Numbered from the stretch's first letter, positions 35,990 through 45,431 are shown. The stretch is 64,000 nucleotides of DNA from JASMTM01 sp964441735 (GCA_964441735.1 CAYTVB010000008.1:1-64000); one strand, 5' to 3'. The notes: generated from the letters alone by a model not told the origin. Program-made: numbers and translations.

Positions 35990-36863
35990 TGGGTCTTCCC
36001 CCTTTGTACGAAAGCTGTATTACTTCAGAGAGAGTAGGAATTGATGATTGAGCTCCTATCCTTTCCACGGATATTGAAGCAGCTAGTGAGCCAAATTTTA
36101 CAGCTTCTTTTATACTCTTTTTTTCATCTAACTTAATCAATACTGCACCATCAAAAACATCACCAGCAGCAGTTGAATCTATTTGTTTAACTTTCCTCGG
36201 TTTCCAATGGTAAAATACTTTACCGTTTTTTATCACAGTTCCACCTTCATCGCCTGATTTTATGAAAGTGATAGCACTTAATTGATCCTTAGGTATTTCT
36301 AAAATATTGTATTCGTTCTTATTCAGGAAAAGATAATCTGAACGTCTTATAACATCTTTTACCTGCTTTGTCCATTTACTGCAAGCCATACTGCCAGGGT
36401 CAAAAGAGAATTTGAATCTTCCTTTATGTCTTAATAAATCTTGCCAAATCTTTGGATTACCGCCACAAATATGAATTATATTACATGAATTAATTTTCTC
36501 TAGAGTTTTGCTTGTTACATTAAAATATTTATTTGCACCGCGATAACTGAAAAGCCTTCTATTACCTATTTTATCGACAGCTGCAAAACAAATTCCTGTT
36601 TGATCTTCGGTTGTAAAAAAAATGTCTAAGTTTAAATCTTCACTTTTTAGAATATTGAAAAGTTTTCTTCCGTAAAAATCGTCCCCAATTGATCCAAAAA
36701 GTATTACTTTGCCACCAAGTCTTGAAATCGCTACAGCTGTATTTGCTCCTGTACCTCCTGAGACTTCTTTGATTTTTTTTATTTCTACCTCATCATCAAG
36801 ATCGGGATATCTATCAAGTTCAGAAAATAAGTCAATATTTATATCTCCTAATACTCCTAACAA
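35976..36863 (-). CDS. PfkB family carbohydrate kinase
   Basis: A 295-residue ribokinase-fold kinase. The N-terminal signature GGTGANTAVAISRLGG and the C-terminal anion-hole motif DSTAAGDVFDGA are present; the usual GAGD is AAGD, keeping the catalytic Asp. It should phosphorylate a sugar or sugar derivative brought in by the ABC importer of the same operon. It starts two bases after the phosphotriesterase-like gene ends and overlaps the ATPase gene. The substrate cannot be read from sequence. Confidence 0.88.
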   Translation of the reverse strand: MLGVLGDINIDLFSELDRYPDLDDEVEIKKIKEVSGGTGANTAVAISRLGGKVILFGSIGDDFYGRKLFNILKSEDLNLDIFFTTEDQTGICFAAVDKIGNRRLFSYRGANKYFNVTSKTLEKINSCNIIHICGGNPKIWQDLLRHKGRFKFSFDPGSMACSKWTKQVKDVIRRSDYLFLNKNEYNILEIPKDQLSAITFIKSGDEGGTVIKNGKVFYHWKPRKVKQIDSTAAGDVFDGAVLIKLDEKKSIKEAVKFGSLAASISVERIGAQSSIPTLSEVIQLSYKGGRPNGRE

Positions 36864-36865
36864 AG

Positions 36866-37807
36866 CTACTCTCCTCTATTTCTTTCTATTTTTAGCAGTC
36901 TTAGTGGATTTTCTCTATATAGTAAGTTTATCTCTTGCTCGTTGAAACCCTCATCCTTTAATTTATTAACAAAAACCGTACTTACGTGGTCATACCCATG
37001 ACCTCCATATCTATGAAGGTGACTTTTTCTAGATGTATCAGAAGACAATAAAACTCTATGACCTAAACCTCTTTCAAAAAGATATTCAACATTTCGTACT
37101 CTTTCATCGTCAGGTCTATAATCATTTCTCCCAATATTATCAATACATACATATGCACCTGACTTTGCAACTTCCAAATGAATTTTCATATCAGGATACA
37201 AGTCCATGTGACCTATTGCGATTTTTTCAGGGTTTGCTCCAAGAGAAAGGAGCAGGTTTAGTTGTTCTAAGGCATTCCAACCAAACTGAGAATGCGTTAT
37301 TATTGGAACACCCGTTTCTTTTTGAGCATTCACTGCTGCTTCGAATATTCTTTTCTCACTGGGTAAAACATTTAGACTCGTCCCGATTTCTCCAATAACA
37401 CCGGCCTTGATTCCCGAACCATTTATTCCTCGTTCAATTTCATTAACAAAATGTTGCGTTAGCTCAAAAACACTTCTATTTATTGCATCAAAAGATAAAT
37501 ACAAACCGAAATAATACCCCGTACTACAAATCAAGGACAAATTAGTCTTACTATTAACAAAACTAATAATGTCTGTAGATCTGCCTGTATCTTTCGATGT
37601 AACATCTACGATAGCTTGCCCACCACTTTCTTCAAACTTTTTTAGTTCATCTACGACTGTTCTTGGTTCCATTAATCTAGCATCAGGATCTTTTTTTATA
37701 TGAGAAGTATCAACATTAATATGTTCATGAATCAAAACATGGCCCTGAATATCTTCTATCGGAATATCACCTGTTGTTGTGCGAATTAATTCACTCAAAT
37801 TACTCAC
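36866..37807 (-). CDS. Phosphotriesterase family hydrolase (COG1735 type)
   Basis: A 313-residue amidohydrolase with the binuclear metal site of phosphotriesterases: HVLIHEHI (His-x-His), a Glu in GEIGT as bridging ligand in place of the carboxylated Lys, THSQFG (His), IGHMDLYPD (His) and LLSSDTSRK (Asp). Several characterised COG1735 members open phosphorylated pentonolactones. In this operon it could hydrolyse a lactone or phosphate ester made from the imported substrate. It overlaps the BtpA-like gene by eight bases. Confidence 0.82.
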   Translation of the reverse strand: MSNLSELIRTTTGDIPIEDIQGHVLIHEHINVDTSHIKKDPDARLMEPRTVVDELKKFEESGGQAIVDVTSKDTGRSTDIISFVNSKTNLSLICSTGYYFGLYLSFDAINRSVFELTQHFVNEIERGINGSGIKAGVIGEIGTSLNVLPSEKRIFEAAVNAQKETGVPIITHSQFGWNALEQLNLLLSLGANPEKIAIGHMDLYPDMKIHLEVAKSGAYVCIDNIGRNDYRPDDERVRNVEYLFERGLGHRVLLSSDTSRKSHLHRYGGHGYDHVSTVFVNKLKDEGFNEQEINLLYRENPLRLLKIERNRGE

Positions 37808-38642
37808 CTCTTAGTCTTTTTACAACATCCATTAATGATTTAACTCTTTTGGCATCAACAGGATTCCACCATAAATCGTTTTCTTTGAGATGAGTTCCCA
37901 CAATAGCTCCATCAGCAACGTTAAGAATGCGTTCAATGTTTTTTTCAGAGCACCCACTACCTACAATAACAGGGATTTTCGACACATTTTTGATTGTAGT
38001 AACTTCTTCAGTTTTAGTTTCATCACCAGTTCTTTGGCCAGTTGCAATTAGTACATCTGAATCAAAAAAAATATTATCGAGTGCCTGTTCTTCAATAGAA
38101 CGATCAGCTGTAATAGCATGACTTCCATGTTTCACATGAACATCAGTGAAAACTTTGATATTTTTGGCCTTTAATTGGGTTCTATATCTTAAAGCTTTTG
38201 CAGATGGACCTTCAATAATACCTTCATTAGCTACATAAGCATTTGTCCATTGATTGCATCGGACCCAGTACAAACCAGAAGATACTGCTACTGCAAAAGC
38301 TTGAATAACGCCATTTGCCAGTAGATTTATACCGACAGGAATATCAAATTTATGTTTTATCTCAACTGCTACTGCTGTAAGTCCTGCTACCGTTTCATAT
38401 GAAATGTCATCTGGATTCTGAAATGGTAAGTCCCAAGCATTTTCCAGCTGGAGCCCATCAATACCATTTTCAACCAATTTTTTCGCATCTTCCAGTGCAA
38501 AATTTATAACATTTTTCATTTTTCCTTCATAATGAGGAGATCCTGGAAGAGCTTTACAATGAACCATGCCAATAATAACTTTGTCTTTTCCAAAAATCGT
38601 ATTTAAAGCGTTAGGTTTATCAGGAAAAACATCTTTGTACAT
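37800..38642 (-). CDS. BtpA/SgcQ family TIM-barrel protein
   Basis: A 280-residue protein of the BtpA family, including E. coli SgcQ. Motifs are IIGMVHCKALPGSPHY near the start, GIDGLQLENAWDLPF, HAITADRS and VIVGSGCSEKNI. BtpA was linked to photosystem I assembly, but in heterotrophs the gene sits in sugar operons such as sgc, which suggests a catabolic enzyme, perhaps an aldolase or epimerase. ATG 38642 follows AAGGAAGGTG; a longer upstream frame overlaps the permease gene and is less likely. True reaction unknown. Confidence 0.78.
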   Translation of the reverse strand: MYKDVFPDKPNALNTIFGKDKVIIGMVHCKALPGSPHYEGKMKNVINFALEDAKKLVENGIDGLQLENAWDLPFQNPDDISYETVAGLTAVAVEIKHKFDIPVGINLLANGVIQAFAVAVSSGLYWVRCNQWTNAYVANEGIIEGPSAKALRYRTQLKAKNIKVFTDVHVKHGSHAITADRSIEEQALDNIFFDSDVLIATGQRTGDETKTEEVTTIKNVSKIPVIVGSGCSEKNIERILNVADGAIVGTHLKENDLWWNPVDAKRVKSLMDVVKRLRGE

Positions 38643-38659
38643 CGACACACCTTCCTTAT

Positions 38660-39637
38660 TTATTTTGTTCGATTTCTTTCTCTTATATAATTTAACCATA
38701 CAGCGAGAAGGATAATTGCACCTTTTACAACCATTTGATTATATGATGAAACACCTAGAAGGTTGAGTCCATTATTTAAACTACCCAGGATTAATACACC
38801 TACTAATGTACCCCAAATAAAGCCACGACCTCCAGATAAGCTAGCTCCTCCAAGGACAACAGAAGCTATTGCGTCCATTTCGAGATACATACCAGCATTT
38901 GGACTTCCACTGGAGAGTCTACCTGCAATCAACATTGCACAGAGTGCTACTGAAACTCCCTGAATAGCAAAAGAAAGCATTAGTACCCGGTTTACTTGTA
39001 TGTTGAACCTTCTTGCTGCTTCAGGATTATCTCCGACAGCGTAAACATGTTTACCAAATTGTGATTTATTAAGAATAATCCAGCCCAACAAAAAATAACC
39101 AATCATAATTATTAATGCTATTGGTATGCTCAATAAAGAGTCTCGCCCTATTGTTCTCAACGACGGGTTTGTGACATAAATTGGTTTGTTCGAATATATG
39201 AATGCAAAACCTCTAAAAGCTGTAAACATAGCTAGAGTTACAATAAATGAAGGGATTTTTTGAAAAGCCACAAAAAAGCCCAAAACCATATATACTAGTG
39301 CAGCAACCGCAAAAACAGCTATCATCGCTAACCATAAAGGCATTCCCATATTTTGCATGAAACCAGCACCCAAGACCCCAAAAAGAGCAACTCCTGAACC
39401 AGCTGCTAGATCAATATTTCCAGTTATAATTATGAAACTCATCCCAACAGAAAGAACACCAATGTAAGCTATTTGACGACCTATGTTTAGAAAATTAGAA
39501 AAAGTAAAAAAACTATTTGCTGTAAATGAAAAAAAGATAAAAATAGCAAGAAAACCAAATATAGTGCTCCCTTTAGTTAATAACCACTCTTTCAGTTCTT
39601 GATTTGATTTGAAGATATTGGTAATTCTAAAATTCAT
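38660..39637 (-). CDS. Sugar ABC transporter permease (RbsC class)
   Basis: A 325-residue membrane protein with about ten helices. VGMSFIIITGNIDLAAGSGV is the conserved family segment, and VGDNPEAARRFNIQVNR is the loop that contacts the ATPase. It forms the channel for the binding protein encoded upstream and the single-domain ATPase encoded further down. A strong hairpin lies between it and the binding-protein gene. The start ATG follows GGGGGTAAAG. Confidence 0.92.
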   Translation of the reverse strand: MNFRITNIFKSNQELKEWLLTKGSTIFGFLAIFIFFSFTANSFFTFSNFLNIGRQIAYIGVLSVGMSFIIITGNIDLAAGSGVALFGVLGAGFMQNMGMPLWLAMIAVFAVAALVYMVLGFFVAFQKIPSFIVTLAMFTAFRGFAFIYSNKPIYVTNPSLRTIGRDSLLSIPIALIIMIGYFLLGWIILNKSQFGKHVYAVGDNPEAARRFNIQVNRVLMLSFAIQGVSVALCAMLIAGRLSSGSPNAGMYLEMDAIASVVLGGASLSGGRGFIWGTLVGVLILGSLNNGLNLLGVSSYNQMVVKGAIILLAVWLNYIRERNRTK

Positions 39638-39669
39638 TATCTTTACCCCCGTTGAGAGTATAAGTGGAC

Positions 39670-39699
39670 AAAGAGGTTACCCATTTGGGTAACCTCTTT
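39670..39699 (-). other. Operon-internal hairpin between binding-protein and permease genes
   Basis: AAAGAGGTTACCC and GGGTAACCTCTTT are perfect 13-base complements around a four-base loop. On the minus strand only three U residues follow, so it likely protects the upstream mRNA or causes partial termination. Confidence 0.7.
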
Positions 39700-39708
39700 T
39701 TAAATAAA

Positions 39709-40665
39709 CTATTTTACAGTAGGTTCTGTGGGATACTGCTCGAATGTATCTACATTGTCTGGAGTATAAATGATTGCAGGAACCAAACGGTTATCTGGCA
39801 ACCAATCTGTTCCCAACTCATTTTCGCCAAGTAGTTTTATCAATATTGACTGAACAGCAATCCTACCTTCTAAATAAGGCTGTTGTTGGGCCATAGCCAA
39901 GATTGACCCATCACGGAGCCCTCTTAATGCTTCATCAGTCATATCAAATCCTACTATTTTAACTTCATCCAGTAATTCAAACGTTTCTAATGCTGCATGA
40001 GCACCCACAACAGAATTTTCTGCAGGTGCATAAATTATATCTATATCTGGGTGTGCCATCGTGATATCACTTACAGCATTAAAGGATTGATCTCTGTCAT
40101 ATCCTTGATATTCTCCAATGAAATTTATACCTTCCATACCTTCTAAGGCTCTCATAAAACCTTCAGTTCTCTCAATTTGAATTTGAGATTCTAACCATCT
40201 AACAGTTGCAATTTTTGCTGTCCCACCGAGATCTTCGTTAATATAATCTTTTGTAGCTAAGCCTAATTGATATCCTACTTCTTCATTCGGTGTGCCAATA
40301 AATGTCGAAACAGCATCTGTTAAAACAGGAGCATCCACTGTAACGACCGGAATTCCTTTTGCTACTGCTTCTTCTACAACTGGAATTAAAGCACGATTAT
40401 CAACTGCTATTAATATTATTGCATCAACACCTTTTTGAATAAAATCTTCCATGGCTGCTACCTGCTTTTCAAGGCTTAAGTCAGGATCAAATGTCTCCAC
40501 ATCAATTCCAGCTAATCTTGCTGCGTCTTTTACTCCTGCATCAATAGCCTGAAAAAATTCATGTCTCAATGTGATAGTTGTTACTCCTATTTTGAAAGCA
40601 AAAGTTGAGACTGAAACGAAAAAGATCAAACTAGTTACAAGAAACAACATCAAGAACTTACGCAT
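39709..40665 (-). CDS. Sugar ABC transporter substrate-binding protein (RbsB class)
   Basis: A 318-residue exported binding protein. Residues 1-23 are a signal peptide ending VSTFA. The mature sequence shows the ribose-binding pattern: FFQAIDAGVKDAARLAG, DFIQKGVDAIILIAVD, KGIPVVTVDAPV, FIGTPNEEVGYQLG and ADENSVV-like DIIYAPAENSVVGA, then VKIVGFDMTDEALRGLRDG. It feeds the permease and ATPase of the same operon. It starts six bases after the GntR stop codon. The ligand is unknown. Confidence 0.92.
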   Translation of the reverse strand: MRKFLMLFLVTSLIFFVSVSTFAFKIGVTTITLRHEFFQAIDAGVKDAARLAGIDVETFDPDLSLEKQVAAMEDFIQKGVDAIILIAVDNRALIPVVEEAVAKGIPVVTVDAPVLTDAVSTFIGTPNEEVGYQLGLATKDYINEDLGGTAKIATVRWLESQIQIERTEGFMRALEGMEGINFIGEYQGYDRDQSFNAVSDITMAHPDIDIIYAPAENSVVGAHAALETFELLDEVKIVGFDMTDEALRGLRDGSILAMAQQQPYLEGRIAVQSILIKLLGENELGTDWLPDNRLVPAIIYTPDNVDTFEQYPTEPTVK

Positions 40666-40671
40666 AAAAAA

Positions 40672-41454
40672 TCACTCCCTTGTTTTTTTGTAATTGTGGA
40701 GGTTTACTCCACTATCATTTTCAGATATTTTATTCCTATAAAGTCTTATTGAGTATTTGTATGAATGACCAGCTATAGATGCTCTTACAAACTCAACTAC
40801 TCTATCGTCATCAGTTCTAGTTATCCTTTCATAATACATAATTGGAGAACCTTGATTTAGGTTGAGTAATTTGGCTTCACTCCTGGAAGCAGCTTTTGCT
40901 TCAAAAACCTGATCAGCATATGAAAGATTGTATCCGTTTTCTTCTAGAAGTTGATAGAGTGAAATTCTAGAGTTATCGTTAATTTCTTCAGGAAGAAAGC
41001 CAATTGTCCGAGCAATTTTAAGAGGCATGTAGTTATAATTTATTCCAATGGGTTCATTTTCAGATAAACGTAATCTTTTTATTAAAATAAGTTCTTTATC
41101 ATTCTGACTAAAATACTCTGCCTCCTTAAATTCTTTACTAATTTTATAATCAACTAAAACTGATTTTGGAGTTCCCAAAGATGATGTAATATCTTCACTA
41201 AAACCTGTTAGTTTAGGCAATGAATAGTAAAATTTCTGACCAGCAACAAAAGTACCCTTACCTTGAATTCTTTCTATTATGTTCATATTTTCTAATTCAT
41301 TCATAGCCCTTATTACCGTAGCTCTGCTTACTAAATAGCGCTCCATAAGTTCTTTTTCAGTTGGTAACTTCTCTCCAGCACTTAATTGCTCTTCCTTAAT
41401 ATATCTAATAATTCCATTAATCAATTTCTTATATAAGGGAATTTCAAATTTCAT
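40672..41454 (-). CDS. GntR family regulator, HutC subfamily
   Basis: A 260-residue repressor. Residues about 1-72 are a winged helix (EKLPTEKELMERYLVSRATVIRAMNEL, IIERIQGKGTFV), and about 90-240 are a UTRA ligand-binding domain (EAKAASRSEAKLLNLNQGSP, YYERITRTDD). It is the first gene of the operon it most likely controls. A 12-base palindrome overlaps its promoter's -35 region, suggesting autorepression relieved by a sugar phosphate or related metabolite. No close ortholog was recognised, so the effector is open. Confidence 0.9.
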   Translation of the reverse strand: MKFEIPLYKKLINGIIRYIKEEQLSAGEKLPTEKELMERYLVSRATVIRAMNELENMNIIERIQGKGTFVAGQKFYYSLPKLTGFSEDITSSLGTPKSVLVDYKISKEFKEAEYFSQNDKELILIKRLRLSENEPIGINYNYMPLKIARTIGFLPEEINDNSRISLYQLLEENGYNLSYADQVFEAKAASRSEAKLLNLNQGSPIMYYERITRTDDDRVVEFVRASIAGHSYKYSIRLYRNKISENDSGVNLHNYKKTRE

Positions 41455-41475
41455 AATTCTCTTTTCACCTCTTTA

Positions 41476-41509
41476 ATCATATCAACATGATGATAGGTTG
41501 TCATGACAA
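41476..41509 (-). promoter_or_regulatory. Promoter and palindromic operator of the GntR operon
   Basis: On the minus strand ATGACA (41499-41504) and TATGAT (41476-41481) are 17 bases apart. TTGTCATGACAA (41498-41509) is a perfect 12-base palindrome over the -35 element. The ATG of the GntR gene is 21 bases further on. Binding there would block RNA polymerase. The rest of 41510-41744 has no visible gene. Confidence 0.6.
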
Positions 41510-41744
41510 ATTTTACATGTTTAATTGATTAAAACAAAATCCTTTCTCTCTTTTTCTTACGTAACTATATATGATTACAACAAATCAGAAGTAAAGAGAT
41601 GTATCTAGCGTAATATTGTAGATCGATTCAAAAAACAACTATTTTAGTATAGTCCTTTAAATAATCTGTATCAGGGACCCTTATAAGGTATAATTAATTA
41701 AGGAATTTTACAAATAGTCAATTTCAAAAGGATGGAGAATGTAT

Positions 41745-42608
41745 ATGATTGGAGTAATGGTTGATTCAGGAACTGACATACCAGAAGATATCGCGAGTAG
41801 GAAAAATGTTGAGATTGTTCCATTAAGGGTTATAACCGATAAAGGTGAATACAGAGATAATATTGAGATTTCTACCGAAGAACTGCTGGAGTATATGGAG
41901 AACAAAATACCAAAAACATCGCTACCCACCAATGAAGACATAATCAAAGCATTTACCAATCTGTATGAAAAGGGCTGTAAGGAGATCATCTGCATAGATA
42001 TTTCCAGTGGATTAAGTGGAACATCTAATTCTATGAGACTTGCAGGCGAAGCATTTAAAAAGGATCATGACGATGTTCGCGTAGAATTTGTGGATACAAA
42101 GAGCATATCAATTGGTTCTGGATTAATTGCAAAAAAGATAGTCGAGGAAATTGGCACTGGCAAAAATTTTGACGTTATTCTAAGCAGCGCACGAATTTGC
42201 GTTAATAGTAAAGTCAAAGTCTTTTTTACCATTCCGACACTGAAATATCTCAAAGCCGGAGGCAGAATTGGAAAGGTATCGGGAACTATTGGTGACTTTC
42301 TAAACATAAAGCCTGTTATTACGGTTGGAAGCGATGGCATATATCATACTGTAGAAAAGAAAAGAGGTATGAAACGCACTGTTAGTGTAATGTTTGACAA
42401 AATGATGGAATTTCTTTCTGGTAAAAAAGCTGAATATGTTGCGGTTTATTCCTCAGATAAAAGCGAAAGCACACTGGAACATGTAAAAAGCCTTGTTAAT
42501 AAGCTTAAGGAAAAGGGATATAAGGATATCATTACAGGAACCATTTCTCAATCACTTGTTGTTCATACAGGTAAGGGATTGATAGGCATAGCAGCGCTTG
42601 TACGTTAG
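41745..42608 (+). CDS. DegV family fatty-acid-binding protein
   Basis: A 287-residue DegV protein. It starts MIGVMVDSGTDIPEDI, has the TSLPTNEDI motif around the lipid-binding site, DISSGLSGT, and YLKAGGRIGKVSGTIG. DegV (FakB-like) proteins bind a fatty acid and, in many Firmicutes, present it to the kinase FakA for phosphorylation. No fakA is in the window. The ATG at 41745 lies seven bases after GGATGGAG; an ATG six bases earlier is too close to that site. Divergent from the GntR operon. Confidence 0.9.
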   Translation: MIGVMVDSGTDIPEDIASRKNVEIVPLRVITDKGEYRDNIEISTEELLEYMENKIPKTSLPTNEDIIKAFTNLYEKGCKEIICIDISSGLSGTSNSMRLAGEAFKKDHDDVRVEFVDTKSISIGSGLIAKKIVEEIGTGKNFDVILSSARICVNSKVKVFFTIPTLKYLKAGGRIGKVSGTIGDFLNIKPVITVGSDGIYHTVEKKRGMKRTVSVMFDKMMEFLSGKKAEYVAVYSSDKSESTLEHVKSLVNKLKEKGYKDIITGTISQSLVVHTGKGLIGIAALVR

Positions 42609-42628
42609 ATTTTGAATCCGATTCAACG

Positions 42629-42664
42629 AAAAAGGCAGATCATATAAATGATTTGCCTTTTTTA
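42629..42664. terminator. Bidirectional terminator between degV and the DUF3795 gene
   Basis: GGCAGATCAT and ATGATTTGCC form a ten-base stem (one G-T pair), flanked by five A residues on the left and six T residues on the right. It can end both convergent transcripts. Confidence 0.85.
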
Positions 42665-43126
42665 TTTGATGTCTCTATCTTCTTTTACTGCATTATATAG
42701 CTCGCATCCGCATTCCTGACATTCTTTGTCGTACCATGAAAATGGCGTTCCACATTCCGGGCAGCTCCAGCGATCCTTTTGTGATTTGAGCCAGCTTTCA
42801 AGACTCTTTTTCTTTAGTGACTCCAGATTTTTCAAAATCACAGAATGATGGGGATTATCATCGTTTTTGAACGTTTGCAATTTATCACAGGGATACTCAC
42901 TGCATCCAAAACAAAACTCTACCTCATGTTGAATTGCACATTCCTTCAATCCACAATTTCTACAAAAGACAGATACATTCTCACCCTTGCAACCTTCGCA
43001 ATACAGTTCATCTTTATCTCTTTTCATTTTCTCTGCAAGTGCATCCAGCTCATCCCTTTCAGATCCCATAAGAAAAGGACATGATCCACAGTAAAGACCA
43101 CAATAGCTGTCAAACCTGAAAGCCAT
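42662..43126 (-). CDS. DUF3795 cysteine-rich protein with a C-terminal zinc ribbon
   Basis: A 154-residue protein with 16 cysteines. The DUF3795 part opens with YCGLYCGSCPF and contains CEGCKGENVSVFCRNCGLKEC and FCFGCSEYPCDKL. The last 40 residues add a CPECG...CQECGC zinc ribbon. The protein probably binds several zinc ions or an iron-sulfur cluster; its function is unknown. ATG 43126 follows AGGTG. It lies only 16 bases after the iron alcohol dehydrogenase gene, so it may be the tail of the large operon that starts at 56123. Confidence 0.75.
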   Translation of the reverse strand: MAFRFDSYCGLYCGSCPFLMGSERDELDALAEKMKRDKDELYCEGCKGENVSVFCRNCGLKECAIQHEVEFCFGCSEYPCDKLQTFKNDDNPHHSVILKNLESLKKKSLESWLKSQKDRWSCPECGTPFSWYDKECQECGCELYNAVKEDRDIK

Positions 43127-43142
43127 AATATACACCTGCTTT

Positions 43143-44255
43143 CTAACTTTGCTTAAGATATTCGTTGGTTCTTTCTATAAGCTCTTTCCAATTCTCTTTA
43201 GTGGGCTCATTTCTACATATAAAATCGGTCCCATAAAACCAGTGTTCATTTTCCAGTTCTTCATACAGTATATCAATATCTTGTATTGAATCATAAATGT
43301 TTAGATCACATAGCAATTTATGAATTCTTTTGCCAATATTAAACCATTCCTTCACATTAACAAAACAACTTAAAAGACTATCTCTTAGTTCAGGGAACCT
43401 TGTAAGATACATATCAACAGTAGATGGAAGAAATATGCCAACACTTGCACCATGAGGAATATGCAACCTGCTTCCTATGACATGACCAAAAATGTGACCC
43501 TCACAAACCGAGGCAGTATTTATAGCAAATCCACCAAGTGTAGCAGAACATGACAATTTATACAGATCTTCATCAGAATACTTGCAAGAAAAAACATTCA
43601 TAATACTTTCCAGTAAAAATCTAATACCTTTTTTAGCAATTTTATTTGATAAAGGATTAGCTACCCTGGATAATAAGGATTCTATATTGTGAGATAATGC
43701 GTCAATAGCTGTAAGTGCTATTATATTTTTGGGAACAGTTTTCAAAAACGAAGGATCAACATAGGTTTCAGTAGGGACAAGTTCTTCTCCAATAAAAGTA
43801 GTTTTAATAGAATCTACCGAAGCAACAGCAAATTTTGTGACTTCAGATCCAGTACCTGCTGTGGTTGGAATAGCTACAAGTTTTATTTCGCTTTCTTTGA
43901 AGTCATTTTTCATTATATTAGAAACGCTCATTTTTTCTTCAATAATTACTCGAACTAGCTTTGCTGTATCAATAACCGAACCTCCGCCAAGAGCAATAAT
44001 AATTTCTGGTTTAAATTTATTTACTTCTCTACTTAATTCAACTACTTTTTCCAGCACGGGTTCTCCTGGAGAAGTAAAGAATGGTTCTGAAATTTCTATA
44101 ATACTATCTGTTTTCTTGTTTTTTCTGAACACACTATCAGCAATTATTGCAACTCTTTTATTTGATTTAGTCAATTTTTCTAATAACTTCTCAAAACTAT
44201 TAAAACCAAGTACGACTTTTGAGGGGCTATTTACTACAATGTTTTGTTTTATCAT
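43143..44255 (-). CDS. Iron-containing alcohol dehydrogenase family protein
   Basis: A 370-residue group III dehydrogenase. The NAD(P) motif IIALGGGSVIDTAK, the PTTAGTGSEVTKFA segment, and metal ligands in TAIDALSHNIES (Asp, His) and EGHIFGHVIGSRLHIPHG (two His) are present. It oxidises an alcohol or reduces an aldehyde or ketone with NAD(P). As a partner of the zinc dehydrogenase, kinase and aldolase in the same cluster it may act on a polyol or on an aldehyde produced by the aldolase. It starts three bases after the MFS gene. Confidence 0.9.
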   Translation of the reverse strand: MIKQNIVVNSPSKVVLGFNSFEKLLEKLTKSNKRVAIIADSVFRKNKKTDSIIEISEPFFTSPGEPVLEKVVELSREVNKFKPEIIIALGGGSVIDTAKLVRVIIEEKMSVSNIMKNDFKESEIKLVAIPTTAGTGSEVTKFAVASVDSIKTTFIGEELVPTETYVDPSFLKTVPKNIIALTAIDALSHNIESLLSRVANPLSNKIAKKGIRFLLESIMNVFSCKYSDEDLYKLSCSATLGGFAINTASVCEGHIFGHVIGSRLHIPHGASVGIFLPSTVDMYLTRFPELRDSLLSCFVNVKEWFNIGKRIHKLLCDLNIYDSIQDIDILYEELENEHWFYGTDFICRNEPTKENWKELIERTNEYLKQS

Positions 44256-44258
44256 TTT

Positions 44259-45431
44259 TTACGACCTCCTTTTTTCAAAAAGAATTACCGAACTTACAAG
44301 CGTGATTGCAAATCCTGCTAAAACTGCTGTGAACATTCCTCTGTATCCTGTCGACGGAATCAAAAAGCCTATTAAAGAAACAGATATTGACTCTGAAACG
44401 ATCATTACAATGTTATTGATTCCAAACGCTCTACCCTGTTCACCATGAGACACTGTAGACGAAAGTATGGAGGTTGTCAGAGAATAAAGAAAACCAGCAA
44501 ATATGCTAAAAGAAAAAAACGCTATTATCCAAAAAATTGAGAACACAGAATCTTTCATAACAAAATTGAAGGCGATAGTAATAAAGAGAGCCAGCACAGT
44601 AATTGCGATAATCGAAACAGTGAAAAGCTTTCTCTGTCCAAATTTGTTACTTAAATATCCAGTTAAGAAGGCAAATATCCCGCTGATCAAAGTAGAAGCT
44701 CCAACCCAGGTTGAAGCTATACCCAGATTCATCGATGAACTAGAGCTCAAAAATGATGTGAGATATGGAAGCAAACCACCAAAAGAAAACCAGAAACCAA
44801 ATTGCATAAAAAGGCAGATAATAAGAATAGGATTGTTCTTTAAAAATAAAATGAGGTTCAAATTACTTTCACTATTTTCGCTTGTTTTTGTTATTGTAGC
44901 CGGATTATTTTTTGTGTAAATTAACATAGGGACTATCGCGATAATTACAAAAACAGCTAATATAAAAAAAGTCAGTCTGCTGTTAATCTCATAAGTGAAG
45001 TTAATCAAAATCGAAGCTAAAAATGTAGTTATATTAACTACTCCCATTACAAAACCAAAATTACTGTCTTTCCTATCATCGGAAGTATAATCGCTTATCA
45101 AAGCTCCATAAGGCGTTAGATAACTAAAAGCACATGAAACAACTATTACTGATGAAATAGCGCTTACGATTTTCGATGGAGCCATCAGTCCAAATATGCC
45201 CAAACTTGCTATAATCGAAATCGCCAGTATAAAAGGAGTTCTTTTTTTAAGTTTATCGCTCAAAATCCCAATTGCAGGTCCTACAAGGATAGTTGAAAGC
45301 ATTCCTATAGATATAAGTTGACCGGGGATTTCCGAACTACCAAATTTTTCTGTCAATAATGGTATAAGCAATAAGTTAACTATTCCGTATAGTACTCCTA
45401 TACTTGCTGTCCCTGTTATTATTGATAACAT
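44259..45431 (-). CDS. MFS transporter
   Basis: A 390-residue membrane protein with 12 helices. The loop 2-3 motif appears as GILSDKLKKRTPFI and its repeat in the second half as GYLSNKFGQRKLFT. The pattern resembles sugar/nucleoside MFS symporters. It overlaps the ADP-ribosylglycohydrolase gene by one base. In enterobacterial yegTUV an MFS nucleoside-type transporter is also next to an ADP-ribosylglycohydrolase and a PfkB kinase, which suggests a related substrate. A second importer (MalEFG type) is in the same cluster. Confidence 0.85.
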   Translation of the reverse strand: MLSIITGTASIGVLYGIVNLLLIPLLTEKFGSSEIPGQLISIGMLSTILVGPAIGILSDKLKKRTPFILAISIIASLGIFGLMAPSKIVSAISSVIVVSCAFSYLTPYGALISDYTSDDRKDSNFGFVMGVVNITTFLASILINFTYEINSRLTFFILAVFVIIAIVPMLIYTKNNPATITKTSENSESNLNLILFLKNNPILIICLFMQFGFWFSFGGLLPYLTSFLSSSSSMNLGIASTWVGASTLISGIFAFLTGYLSNKFGQRKLFTVSIIAITVLALFITIAFNFVMKDSVFSIFWIIAFFSFSIFAGFLYSLTTSILSSTVSHGEQGRAFGINNIVMIVSESISVSLIGFLIPSTGYRGMFTAVLAGFAITLVSSVILFEKRRS

